A DNA stretch of 51,730 nt from CAZGTQ01 sp964528575 (GTDB lineage Bacteria > Planctomycetota > UBA1135 > GCA-002686595), in contig CAZGTQ010000048.1 in the NCBI GenBank assembly GCA_964528575.1, positions 1 through 51,730 of the forward strand, given 5' to 3'. This document shows, one piece after another, positions 31,965 to 41,014 of this stretch. A program made the translations under genes and the position numbers. The notes under the pieces are model-generated. The model was not told the DNA's origin, made no database searches, and saw only the letters and a program-made list of their open reading frames with translations. Position 1 is the stretch's first letter. The number at the start of each line of letters is the position of its first letter.

Positions 31965-33007
31965 CGGACCTTCCCCTTCGGAGCGGCTCCGCTCGCGACC
32001 GCCGGCGGGGTCCACGCCAGACGGTCGCTCGCGACCGGGACGGACGCGGGCGGCGTGGAGTTGGCAACTCCACCCCTGGGCAGGCGCAGCGCGGCGCCGA
32101 CGATCAGCTTGTTTGGGTCGACCTTCGGATTGAGCGCGACGATCTCCTTCCAGCGATCGCCGTCGCCGAGCTCGCGCGCGGCGATCTTCCACAGGCTGTC
32201 GCCCTCGCGCACGGCATACGAGCGCGCCCCCGCGGGCGCGGAGCTGCGCGCGGGCTCGTCGTCGTCGAGCGATCCTCCGCGAGCACCCGCCGGCATGCGC
32301 AGACGCTTGCCGGCCGGCACCTTGCGCGGGTCGGCGATGCCGTTCAGCTCGACGATCTCCTTCCACCGCGCCGCGGACCCGAGCCGCGCCTGCGCGATCT
32401 CGCCGAGCGTCTCGCCCTCGGCGACGACGTGCCAGCCGTCCTCCCCGCCCGCGGGCTGCGCGCCGCGCTCCTCGCGCTCCGCCCGAGCGGGCTGGCCCTC
32501 GGGCGCGCGCTCGAGGTCGGTCTCGTACGACGGCGCCGGCGTGCGCCCGCTACCGCGCGAGGCCTCGCGGTTCGCGAGCACGTCGATGCCCAGGCCGAGC
32601 GGATCGAGCGCGCTCGCGGGCGAGGGCGGACGCGACCATTCGTCGGACGGCGGCTCCGGCAGGCGGAATCCGCCGTCGCCGAGGATCGACTCGAAGCCGA
32701 CCGGGGTCTGCGCCGCCGCGTTCCACGGATCCGCGCCGCCCGTGCGGTCGAGCTCCGGCCGCAGCGGCGCAGCGAGGAGGTCGGACGTCGCGCCCGGCGG
32801 CGCGTGTGGCTGGACGGGCTCCTGGGACGCCCCCGGCGCGGGTGCGCCGGACGCGAGCCCGGAGGAGGCGAGCTCGCCGGAAGCGAGCCCGGGTGAGGGG
32901 CTGTCCGAGGCCTGCGCGGCCTGCGGCTGGTCCCAGAGCGCCACCGCGACGATCGTGACGATCAGAAAGACGAGGGCGACGACGGCTGAGCGTTCCATCG
33001 AAGACAT
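31961..33007 (-). CDS. Membrane-anchored protein with two LysM domains
   Basis: 348 residues. A single membrane segment near the N-terminus (about 8-25, VVALVFLIVTIVAVALW) is followed by a long Pro/Ser/Ala-rich linker and two LysM domains (about 192-239 and 264-310, for example EGETLGEIAQARLG and EGDSLWKIAARELG), which bind peptidoglycan sugars. It probably sits at the wall and works with FtsW, whose gene it overlaps by 46 bp. AGGAG 8 bases before ATG 33007 supports this start. It is not a usual member of the mur/fts cluster. Confidence 0.85.
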   Translation of the reverse strand: MSSMERSAVVALVFLIVTIVAVALWDQPQAAQASDSPSPGLASGELASSGLASGAPAPGASQEPVQPHAPPGATSDLLAAPLRPELDRTGGADPWNAAAQTPVGFESILGDGGFRLPEPPSDEWSRPPSPASALDPLGLGIDVLANREASRGSGRTPAPSYETDLERAPEGQPARAEREERGAQPAGGEDGWHVVAEGETLGEIAQARLGSAARWKEIVELNGIADPRKVPAGKRLRMPAGARGGSLDDDEPARSSAPAGARSYAVREGDSLWKIAARELGDGDRWKEIVALNPKVDPNKLIVGAALRLPRGGVANSTPPASVPVASDRLAWTPPAVASGAAPKGKVR

Positions 33008-34173
33008 GAACGTGTCTCCTGCGGGGTGCGACGGGCGGCGCCGAGCGCGAGTCCGACCGCCAACGACGAGACGACTAGGGACGTGCCTCCGTCGGAGACG
33101 AAGGGCAGGGTCATGCCCTTCGGCGGGGCGAGGCCGGTGACCACTTGGACGTGGAGCATCGCCTGCAATCCGACGGAGGTGAGAAGACCGAACGCGGCGA
33201 GCGCCTCGTAACGATCCGGGATCGAGAGGACGAGCCGCAGGGAGTGCCAGAGCAGCAGCGCGTACAGACCGAGCACGAGGAGCATGCCGAACAGGCCCAG
33301 CTCCTCCCCGATCTGCGCGAACACGTAGTCGGACTCGAGGTAGGGCACGCTCGCGAGGCGCGAGCCGCCCTGACCGAGCCCGGCGCCGAACGGGCCGCCC
33401 CCGCGCAGAGCGAGCTGGGTCGCGGCGACCTGCAGGTTCTCGCTCTCGCCGAGGAACAGCTCGATGCGCCGGCGCACGTACGGGATGAGCAGCACGCCGA
33501 GGCCGACCGTGCCTGCGACGACCGCGCCCGTCGGCACCGTCAGGTGCAGCGAGCGGACGCCGCCGAACCACATCGTCGACGCGGCGCACAAGAGGAGCAG
33601 CATCGCGCCGCCGAGGTCGGTCTCTGCGAGCACGAGCGCGAAGTAGACGAGCACGAAGCCGAGCATCGGCAGCACGCCGCGGCGCATCTCGGTGACGCGC
33701 TCCCCCAGCCGCACGCAGCGATCGGCGATCCACAGCACGACGACCATGCGCGCGAGCTCGGACGGCTGGAACACGAGCCCGAAGAGGCTGACCCAGCGGT
33801 GCGAGCCGTTGCGCTCGACGCCGATGCCGGGCAGGAAGCACGCGATCAGCAGGAGCCCGACGAGCACCGTCAGCGCCGGCAGGAAGCGGCGCAGCCCGTG
33901 CGGGCCGAGCGAGAAGCCGAACAGGAGCGCGGACAGCGCGCACAGGCGAAAGAGCGCGTGCCCGACGATCGAGTCGCGCAGCTCCGGCGGCTCGAGCACC
34001 GACGCATCGAAGCCCATCTGCACGAGGAGCCCGATCCCCATCAGCGCGAGCACCACGCACAGCACCTTGTGCGCCTGGCTCTGCACGTCGTCCGCCCGCG
34101 CGCGGTCCGCGAGGCGGTCGACCCAGTCGGCGAAGCCGAGCTGATCGGGATGGTCGTTCTTCCTGCGCGCCAC
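32962..34173 (-). CDS. ftsW: FtsW/RodA/SpoVE-family SEDS glycosyltransferase
   Basis: 403 residues, about ten membrane segments. Polymerises lipid II into glycan strands together with a class B PBP. Signature segments: NGSHRWVSLFGLVFQPSELA, ETDLGGAM, RRIELFLG, DYVFAQIGEELGLFG and GMTLPFVSDGGTSL. The start is GTG 34173 with CAGGAG 8 bases upstream; it adds about 45 cytoplasmic residues before the first membrane segment. It could be RodA by sequence, but linkage to ftsI and mraY favours FtsW. The 3' end overlaps the LysM gene. Confidence 0.9.
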   Translation of the reverse strand: MARRKNDHPDQLGFADWVDRLADRARADDVQSQAHKVLCVVLALMGIGLLVQMGFDASVLEPPELRDSIVGHALFRLCALSALLFGFSLGPHGLRRFLPALTVLVGLLLIACFLPGIGVERNGSHRWVSLFGLVFQPSELARMVVVLWIADRCVRLGERVTEMRRGVLPMLGFVLVYFALVLAETDLGGAMLLLLCAASTMWFGGVRSLHLTVPTGAVVAGTVGLGVLLIPYVRRRIELFLGESENLQVAATQLALRGGGPFGAGLGQGGSRLASVPYLESDYVFAQIGEELGLFGMLLVLGLYALLLWHSLRLVLSIPDRYEALAAFGLLTSVGLQAMLHVQVVTGLAPPKGMTLPFVSDGGTSLVVSSLAVGLALGAARRTPQETRSCLRWNAQPSSPSSF

Positions 34174-34196
34174 GTCGTCCGCTCCTGCGTGATTCC

Positions 34197-35345
34197 TCAG
34201 CGGACCTTCAACAGGGCCAGGCTCGCCATCGCTCCGCACGCGGCGAGGATCCAGAAGCGCGTGACGACCGTCACCTCGTGCCAGCGCTCGGCGCCCGGCT
34301 TGAAGACGCCGCCGTAGAGCTGCAGGCCGTGGTGGATCGGCGCGCACGTGAACAGGCGCTTGCCGCCGGTGCGGCGGTAATAGAGCGTCTGCAGGCCGCT
34401 GCTCGCGAGGTCGAGCACGAAGACGCTCGCGATGAGCGGCAGGACGAGCTCCTGCTTGGAGACGACGGCCATCCAGGCGAGCAGGCCGCCGAGCGGCAGC
34501 GAGCCCGAGTCGCCCATGAACACGCTCGCGGGATGGGCGTTGTACCAGAGGAAGCCGAGGCACGCGCCGATCAGCGCGGCGCCGACGACGGCCATCTCCG
34601 ACGCGGCGCGCACGTGCGGCAGGTTCAGGTACGCCGTCCAGTCCGAGCGGCCCATCACGTAGCAGAAGACGAGCAGCGCGAGGCCGGAGATGACGAGGCA
34701 CCCGGCGGCGAGCCCGTCGAGCCCGTCGGTGACGTTGACCGCGTTCGCGCTCCCGACGACGACGAGCCACTCGAACGCGACGAACGCGACGAGCCCCGCG
34801 ATGCCGAGCTCGCCGAGCGGGATCACGAGCGACTTGAACAGCGGCGGATAGAGCGCGAGCAGCTCGTCGCGCTCGGTCGTGCGCGCGTACCAGACGAGGG
34901 CGAGGAGGCACGCGAGCACGACGGCGGAGAGCCCGATCATCTTCGCGCGGCTCGACAGCCCGCGCGAGTGCGCGACGGCGAGCTTGAGGTAGTCGTCGAC
35001 GAAGCCGACCGCCGCCATGCCGGCGGTCAGCAGCACGCCGAGCACGACGTACACGTTGTCGAGCCGCGCCCACAGGAGCACGGAGACGAGCAGCGCGCCG
35101 ACGAGGAAGCTGCCCCCCATCGTCGGCGTGTTCGCCTTCCCCGAGCGCGCCGCCTCGCGCGCGAGCGTCGGGTCCGGCGCCTTCTCGACACGCTCGGAGA
35201 CCTTGTGGCGGCGCAGCCAGCGGATCGCCGGACGGCCCCACGCGAGCGCGACGACGAAGCCCGTCAACGCCGCCATCGCGACGCGGAACGAGATGTATCC
35301 GAACAGCCGGATCCCGAGCTCGTCGTCGAGGAGCGTCGGGAACAT
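34197..35345 (-). CDS. mraY: Phospho-N-acetylmuramoyl-pentapeptide transferase
   Basis: 382 residues, about ten membrane segments. Makes lipid I from UDP-MurNAc-pentapeptide and undecaprenyl phosphate. Conserved motifs KANTPTMGG, VDDYLK, NAVNVTDGLDGLAAG and FMGDSGSLPLGG are present. Near the C-terminus the usual APIHHH reads APIHHG, followed by an insertion of about nine residues before the W-HE-VTVVTRFWI segment. ATG 35345 overlaps the murF stop by 1 bp (TGATG). In most dcw clusters murD would follow; here ftsW does. Confidence 0.93.
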   Translation of the reverse strand: MFPTLLDDELGIRLFGYISFRVAMAALTGFVVALAWGRPAIRWLRRHKVSERVEKAPDPTLAREAARSGKANTPTMGGSFLVGALLVSVLLWARLDNVYVVLGVLLTAGMAAVGFVDDYLKLAVAHSRGLSSRAKMIGLSAVVLACLLALVWYARTTERDELLALYPPLFKSLVIPLGELGIAGLVAFVAFEWLVVVGSANAVNVTDGLDGLAAGCLVISGLALLVFCYVMGRSDWTAYLNLPHVRAASEMAVVGAALIGACLGFLWYNAHPASVFMGDSGSLPLGGLLAWMAVVSKQELVLPLIASVFVLDLASSGLQTLYYRRTGGKRLFTCAPIHHGLQLYGGVFKPGAERWHEVTVVTRFWILAACGAMASLALLKVR

Positions 35346-36835
35346 CACGCGCCTCTCACGACCTCCGGGGCACGGCGCGGGGCCGCCTTCGGCTGCGACT
35401 CGAGCGTGACGTCGGCCAGGCCGAACCGGTCGGCGAGCTTCGCGACGAGCCGCTCGAGCGCCATGCCGCGGCTCCCCTTGACGAGCACGACGTCGCCCTC
35501 GCGCAGGAGCTCGGGCACTGCGCGGATCGCCTCGTCCGCGTCGCCCAGATGCACCACCGACTCGGGTCGCATCCCGCCCGAGAGAGCGCCGGCCGCGGCG
35601 GCCTTGGCGAGCCCTCCGACGGGAAGGAAGAGGTCGATCCCTGCCGACGCGACCTCCTCGCCGATTCGATGGTGCATCTCGGCCGCGAAGACGCCCAGCT
35701 CGAGCATGTCGCCGAGCACGAGCACCCGCCGTCCGTAGCCGTCCATGCCTGCGAGGCATCGCACGGCCGCCCGCGCGGAGTCCGGGTTCGCGTTCCAACT
35801 GTCGTCGAGCAGCGTCAGCCCGCCGAGCCGACGGCGCTCCAGCCGCTGGCTCCCCGCGCGCAGGAGCGCGACGGCGGGGAGCAGTTCGTCCAGCGCCAGC
35901 CCCAGGCCGCGGCAGACCGCGAGCGCCGCGAGCAGGTTCTGGACGTTGTGCGTGCCGAGCAGCGGCGAGTCGATCTGGTGGCCGCCGAGCTGGAACGTCG
36001 TCCCGCCCGAGTGGAACCACAGGTCGGTGGCGTTCAGGTCGCCGTCGCCGTCGATGCTGAACGTGGTCACCGGCGCGCACGCGTAGCTCGCGACGAGCGG
36101 CGTGAAGCGGCAGTCGGCGTTGAGCACGACGAAGCCGTCGCGCGGAATCGCCGCGACGAGGTCCGCCTTCTCCATCGCGACGCCCTCGAGCGAGCCGAGC
36201 CCCGCGAGGTGCGCGCGCCCGACGTTCGTCAGCACGCCGACGTTCGGCCGCGCGACGCGGCACAGCGAGCCGATCTCGCCGGGCCCGCTCGTGCCGATCT
36301 CGCTCACGATCACCTGCGTGCGCTCGTCCGCCTGCAGCAGCGTGAGCGGCACGCCGACCTCGTTGTTGAACGAGCGCGGCGACGAGACGACCTCGTAGCG
36401 CGTCGCGAGGAGCTGCGCGACGAGGTCCTTGGTCGTCGTCTTGCCGCACGAGCCCGTGATGCCGATCACGGGCAGCTCGAGCCGCTCGCGGTGCCACGCG
36501 CCCAGGTCGCGCAGCGCGCGGCGCGGATCGGGCACGAGCGCGATCGGAGCATCGCCAGGCAGCAGCGCGAGCGCAGCATCGCCAGCCAGCTCGGAAAGGA
36601 CGGATGCGGGAGCGTCGCCCGGATGCTTCAGGACGAGCGCTCCCGCACCCTTCTCGAGAGCCTCTCTGGCGAAGAGGTTGCCGTCGAAGCGCGGGCCGGA
36701 CAGCGCGAACCACAGCGCGCCGGGCCGCAAGGTGCGAGTGTCGGTGCTGACGCCCCACAGCGGCCGCTCGAGGTCGCCGCGGACGAGCTCCGCGCCGGTC
36801 GAGTCCAGGACGTCGCGAACGTTGAGTCGGATCAT
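35345..36835 (-). CDS. murF: UDP-MurNAc-tripeptide--D-Ala-D-Ala ligase
   Basis: 496 residues. Adds the D-Ala-D-Ala dipeptide. ATP loop GITGSCGKTTTKDL (125-138); RSFNNEVGVPLTLL, GTSGPGEIGSL and LLDDSWNANPDS are diagnostic of MurF. The ATG at 36835 forms an ATGA overlap with the murE stop. Around 36540-36610 a short imperfect internal repeat (GCATCGCC motifs) encodes an Ala-rich segment; it is in frame and does not disturb the domain. Confidence 0.95.
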   Translation of the reverse strand: MIRLNVRDVLDSTGAELVRGDLERPLWGVSTDTRTLRPGALWFALSGPRFDGNLFAREALEKGAGALVLKHPGDAPASVLSELAGDAALALLPGDAPIALVPDPRRALRDLGAWHRERLELPVIGITGSCGKTTTKDLVAQLLATRYEVVSSPRSFNNEVGVPLTLLQADERTQVIVSEIGTSGPGEIGSLCRVARPNVGVLTNVGRAHLAGLGSLEGVAMEKADLVAAIPRDGFVVLNADCRFTPLVASYACAPVTTFSIDGDGDLNATDLWFHSGGTTFQLGGHQIDSPLLGTHNVQNLLAALAVCRGLGLALDELLPAVALLRAGSQRLERRRLGGLTLLDDSWNANPDSARAAVRCLAGMDGYGRRVLVLGDMLELGVFAAEMHHRIGEEVASAGIDLFLPVGGLAKAAAAGALSGGMRPESVVHLGDADEAIRAVPELLREGDVVLVKGSRGMALERLVAKLADRFGLADVTLESQPKAAPRRAPEVVRGA

Positions 36836-38364
36836 GCGAACACCTCTCGATCGAAGAGTCGCCCGAAGTGTCGACCGAAGAGCTCGGCCGCGACGACGCG
36901 GTCGTCGAAGGGAATCTCGCGCCCGCCCGCGAGCTTCTGCACGGACTCGTGCCCCTTGCCGGCGATCAGCACGACGTCGCCCGGGCGCGCGAGCCGACTC
37001 GCGAGCTCGATCGCCGCGCGGCGGTCGACCTCGACGTGGACCTGAGCGACGTGCGGCTGCATTCCGCGCAGGACCTGCTCGACGATCTCCTCGGGATCCT
37101 CGTTGCGCGGGTTGTCGCTCGTCACGATCGCGACGTCGGCGAGCCGATTCGCGACCGCGCCCATCGGCGCGCGCTTGCCCGCGTCGCGGTCGCCGCCGCA
37201 ACCGAAGACGCAGATCAGGCGCCCGCTGCCGCCCGAGAGCGCCGCCCTCGTCTCGCGCAGCACCTCGAGGACGCGCGCGAGCGCGGCGTCGGTGTGCGCG
37301 TAGTCGACGACGACGCGCACGCCGTCGCGCGACGTCTCGACCGGCTCGAGCCGGCCGGGGGCGGGGGTGACGTTGGCGAGCCCTTCCGTCATTGCGGAGG
37401 GGCTCGCCCCCGTCGACAGGACCGCGGCGACAGCCGCGAGCGCGTTCTCGACGTTGTGCCGGCCGGCCAGAGGGAGGAGCAACCAGGTCTTCGAGATCCC
37501 CATCCCGTCGAGACACAGGTGAATTCCCTCCGGCACGACACGCATGTCGGAAGCGCTCAGGTCAGCGCGTGACCTGGTTCCGTACGTGACGATCCGCGCG
37601 TCCCGCTCGCGCGCGGTCGTGATCATCAGCTCCGCCGCGGGGTCGTCCGCGTTGACGACCGCCGTCCCGCTCGGGGAAAGCTTCGCGAACAGGCGCGCCT
37701 TCGCCTCGGCGTAGCGCTCCATGTCGCGGTGGTAGTCGAGGTGGTCGCGCGACAGGTTCGTGAACACCGCGACGTCGACCGACGTCCCGGCGAGCCGCTC
37801 CTGCTGGAGCGCGTGCGAGCTGGCCTCGAGCACGAGCGCGTCGCCGCCCGCCGCGCGGTGGCGCGCGAAGAGCCGCTGCAGCTCGGTCGCCTCGGGCGTC
37901 GTGTGCGTCGCGGGCAGCACCTCGCCCGCTCCCACGCGGTTGCCGAGCGTGCCGATCACCGCGGGCCGCCGTCCGGCGCGCTCGAGGAGCTGCGCGGCGA
38001 GCCACGCGACCGTGCTCTTCCCGTTCGTCCCGGTCACCGCGACGACGCGCATCGACTCGGACGGACGTCCGTGCACGCGCGCCGCGGCCTCGCCCGCGAT
38101 GCGCCGCGCGTCCGGGTGCACCCAGTTCACCGCGCCGCCGAACGACGCGGAGAGCCGCTGCGGCGAGAGCACCGCGACGGCGCCGCGCAGCACCGCCTGC
38201 GAGGCGAACTCGGCGCCGTCGAAGCGCAGCCCCGGGAGCGCCGCGAACAGCGTCCCCGGACCCGTGCGCCGGCTGTCGAGCTCGACGTCGTGGATCGCGG
38301 GTCCGCGCCCCTCGAGCGTGCAGACCCCCCCCATGCGGGACACCAAGTCGACGAGATCGGTCAT
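36832..38364 (-). CDS. murE: UDP-MurNAc-L-Ala-D-Glu--meso-diaminopimelate ligase
   Basis: 510 residues. Adds the third amino acid of the stem peptide. ATP loop TGTNGKST (111-118), the lysine to be carbamylated in YAEAKARLF (Lys222), and DNPRNEDP (417-424), which is the signature for meso-diaminopimelate rather than lysine. This suggests a Gram-negative-type wall. ATG 38364 overlaps the ftsI stop by 4 bp and the stop overlaps murF by 4 bp. Confidence 0.95.
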   Translation of the reverse strand: MTDLVDLVSRMGGVCTLEGRGPAIHDVELDSRRTGPGTLFAALPGLRFDGAEFASQAVLRGAVAVLSPQRLSASFGGAVNWVHPDARRIAGEAAARVHGRPSESMRVVAVTGTNGKSTVAWLAAQLLERAGRRPAVIGTLGNRVGAGEVLPATHTTPEATELQRLFARHRAAGGDALVLEASSHALQQERLAGTSVDVAVFTNLSRDHLDYHRDMERYAEAKARLFAKLSPSGTAVVNADDPAAELMITTARERDARIVTYGTRSRADLSASDMRVVPEGIHLCLDGMGISKTWLLLPLAGRHNVENALAAVAAVLSTGASPSAMTEGLANVTPAPGRLEPVETSRDGVRVVVDYAHTDAALARVLEVLRETRAALSGGSGRLICVFGCGGDRDAGKRAPMGAVANRLADVAIVTSDNPRNEDPEEIVEQVLRGMQPHVAQVHVEVDRRAAIELASRLARPGDVVLIAGKGHESVQKLAGGREIPFDDRVVAAELFGRHFGRLFDREVFA

Positions 38365-40721
38365 CGCATCTGCCTCCCGGGGTTCGCGTACGGCGCCGGC
38401 GCCACGTCGTCGGCCCACGGACGCGCGGCGCGGTTGCGCAGCGCGACGCGCGAGGCGCCGAAGCCGTCCGGAGCACTCTTGGAGCTGTCCTGCTCGACCG
38501 CGACGGGCCCGCCCGGCCCGTCCTGGACGCCCAGCGCGCGCAGCATCACGGCGAGCGCGGCCGGGCCGGCGACGCGCGAGCCGAACTTGCCCTGGCGGCG
38601 CGGCTCCTCGACGACGACGAGGACGAGCAGCTCGCGGCCGCCGGCCGGCGGGCGGGCGAGCATCGCCATCGAGCTCGTGTAGCAGCTCCCGTGCGTGCCG
38701 CCGCGCGGCAGCCGGTCGTACGCGCGGCGGTCGAAGTCGACATCGCGCTCGCGCGCCGCGGCGAGCGCCGCGCCGTGGACGTGCGTGCAGAGCTCGGTGT
38801 CCTTCTTGTGCGTCGTGCCCGTCTTGGTCGCCATCGAGAGGCCCGGTCGGTACACCGTCTTGCCGGTGCCCTCGCGCGCTCCGAGCTCCATCATTGCGCG
38901 CACGACGCGGCAAGTCTCGCGTCGGAACACGTGAACCGAGCGCGTTTCGGGAGCGGGATGGAACGCGCCGTCCTGCCCGACGCCGGCGACGAGTCGCAGC
39001 GGCTTCCATTCGCCGCCGCGCGCGATCGCCGCGAGCCCGGCTGCGTGCTGCCACAGCGTGACGAGCACCTCGTGCCCGAACGAGATCGACGCGTGCGTCT
39101 GCGAAGCGACCCACGGCAGCGGCGCGAAATAGCCCGCCGCTTCGTGCCCGAGCCCGACGTCGGGCCGCCGCCCGTAGCCGAGCAGCTCGAGCCGCCGGTG
39201 GAACTCCCCGCCGGGGACGCGCAGCCCGATCTGGACCATGCCCGCGTTCGACGAGAGCGCGACGCATTCCGCCGCGGTGATGATCCCCGTCGGCGCGGTG
39301 TGCGCCTCGCCGACCACGCGCCGCGAGCCGGGCACGTGGTACGCGTGGTGGCCGACGTCGAGCTCCTCGTCCGGATCGACCAGGCCGAGGTCGAGCGCGA
39401 TCGCCATCGTGATCGGCTTGAACGTCGAGCCGGGCGTGAAGCCGTCGTGGATCGGCGGGAACGTGCCGAAGCCGTAGCGATCCGCCGCGTCGACGGCGAG
39501 CACCTGCGCGCTCTCGACGTCGACGACGATGCCCATCGCGACGGCCGCGTCGTACTCGAGCAGCGTGTCCGCGAGGCGGGCGCGCAGCGCCTCCTGCAGC
39601 TCGAGGTCGAGCGACAGCCGCACGACCGGCGGAGCGGTCGGCTCCGTCGCGCTCTGGAAGTACGGCCGGGCGGTGCGGCGCGCGGAGCGGTGGTCCAGGC
39701 GCTCGTACGCGCCCGGCTCGGCGCGCAGCGCGCTCCAGATCGGGTCCTCGAGCCAGCGCTGGCACAGCCGCTCGAGCCCGCTGCGGGCGACCGGCGCGCC
39801 GTCGCCGTCGCCGAGCCAGCCCCACGTGCCGAGCAGGTCGTGCTCGCCGCCGGGGTGCACGCGCTCGCGCGACGCGTCGAGCCACATCTGATGCTGGAGC
39901 ACGCCCTCCGCCGTGAGCAGCGTGCGCAGCGCGAGCAGTCGGTCGACGGGCACGTCGTAGAGCAGCAGCCGGTGCGTGCTGGGCATCAGCGCCTCCCACA
40001 CGCGGTCGCGGCGGTCGAACACGTGCTCCTCCCGCCCGTCGAGCTGCTGGTCGTCGAGCTCGCCCCACAGCGCGTCCGCGAGCCCGTCGGCGAGTGCGCG
40101 CGTCCACGTCCACGGCCCGACGCCGTCGCCCGCGAGCGTCTCGCGCGCCGCCTTCGACAGCAGCTCCACCGGCCGCCACGCGATGCGCCACGCGCCCGGG
40201 ACGCGCGGCGACTCGACGAGGTGCATCGCGCCGACGCCGTCACGATCGAGCTCGCGCTCGTGCAGGAACAGCGCGACGCGGCGCGCCGTGTCCGGCGCGA
40301 TCTCGGGCCCCGCGCACGTGACGAGGAAGTCCGCGCGCCCGTCGGGACCCGGCGTGCGCTCGGTGAACGGCGCCGGCGGCAGCATGCGCTCGAGCAGCAC
40401 GTCGACCGGCACGACGCCGCCCGTGACGCGCGCGATCGCGCGTGCCATGTGGTCGGGCGTGTGCGCCTGCCACATCGCGCGCGGCGACACGCGCAGCTCG
40501 TAGCGCTCGACGAACGTCGCCATGCGGCGGCCGGCCGCGTCCTCGATCGAGAAGCCGAGCGTCGAGCCGACGTCCGACAGCGTCGGCCGCGGGTCGCCGC
40601 CCTCGTACGTCGCGACGCGCTCGGCGACGCGCGCGCCGACGACGAGCAGCACGCACGCGATCGTGACGAACGCGCTCATCGGACGCAGCCCGGACGCGGA
40701 GCGGAAGCGCGCGGCGCTCAC
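38361..40721 (-). CDS. ftsI: Class B penicillin-binding protein, FtsI-like transpeptidase
   Basis: 786 residues. Cross-links septal peptidoglycan. A membrane segment at about 16-32 is followed by a periplasmic region of more than 300 residues and the transpeptidase domain with Ser432-x-x-Lys435 (GSTFKP), Ser490-Ser-Asn492 and Lys633-Thr-Gly635. All three catalytic motifs are intact. The N-terminal region is longer than in E. coli FtsI (588 residues in all). GTG 40721 overlaps the ftsL-like stop by 4 bp; a longer in-frame extension is Arg/Pro-rich shadow. Confidence 0.92.
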   Translation of the reverse strand: MSAARFRSASGLRPMSAFVTIACVLLVVGARVAERVATYEGGDPRPTLSDVGSTLGFSIEDAAGRRMATFVERYELRVSPRAMWQAHTPDHMARAIARVTGGVVPVDVLLERMLPPAPFTERTPGPDGRADFLVTCAGPEIAPDTARRVALFLHERELDRDGVGAMHLVESPRVPGAWRIAWRPVELLSKAARETLAGDGVGPWTWTRALADGLADALWGELDDQQLDGREEHVFDRRDRVWEALMPSTHRLLLYDVPVDRLLALRTLLTAEGVLQHQMWLDASRERVHPGGEHDLLGTWGWLGDGDGAPVARSGLERLCQRWLEDPIWSALRAEPGAYERLDHRSARRTARPYFQSATEPTAPPVVRLSLDLELQEALRARLADTLLEYDAAVAMGIVVDVESAQVLAVDAADRYGFGTFPPIHDGFTPGSTFKPITMAIALDLGLVDPDEELDVGHHAYHVPGSRRVVGEAHTAPTGIITAAECVALSSNAGMVQIGLRVPGGEFHRRLELLGYGRRPDVGLGHEAAGYFAPLPWVASQTHASISFGHEVLVTLWQHAAGLAAIARGGEWKPLRLVAGVGQDGAFHPAPETRSVHVFRRETCRVVRAMMELGAREGTGKTVYRPGLSMATKTGTTHKKDTELCTHVHGAALAAARERDVDFDRRAYDRLPRGGTHGSCYTSSMAMLARPPAGGRELLVLVVVEEPRRQGKFGSRVAGPAALAVMLRALGVQDGPGGPVAVEQDSSKSAPDGFGASRVALRNRAARPWADDVAPAPYANPGRQMR

Positions 40722-41014
40722 CGGAAGGCCCTCCACGCCGGCGCGGGGTCGGCGTCGTCGGGGGCGAGGATCGAGCGCGCGCTCACGTCGTCGCGGCGGC
40801 TCCATTCGATGAACGGCGGGTCGAGTTGGCCGGGGCGGTGCGCATCGACCTCCGCGCGGAGGCGATGGCGCACCGCCGTCAGCTCTTCGATCTCGCGCTG
40901 GCGCAGATCGAGGACCCGTGCGCGAGCGTGGTTCTCGCACACGAGGCTCGTGGCCCGGAAGGCCGCGATCAGCGTGCCGCCCGCGAGGGCGACGACCAGC
41001 ACGGTGCGCGTCAC
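40718..41014 (-). CDS. ftsL: FtsL-like bitopic division protein
   Basis: 98 residues from GTG 41014. One membrane segment (about 4-20, TVLVVALAGGTLIAAF) is followed by a heptad-rich helix (RARVLDLRQREIEELTAVRHRLRAEV region) as in FtsL/DivIC. FtsL sequences are poorly conserved, so size, topology and position between rsmH and ftsI carry the call. It overlaps both neighbours by 4 bp. The C-terminal 30 residues are Pro/Asp-rich. Confidence 0.75.
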   Translation of the reverse strand: MTRTVLVVALAGGTLIAAFRATSLVCENHARARVLDLRQREIEELTAVRHRLRAEVDAHRPGQLDPPFIEWSRRDDVSARSILAPDDADPAPAWRAFR

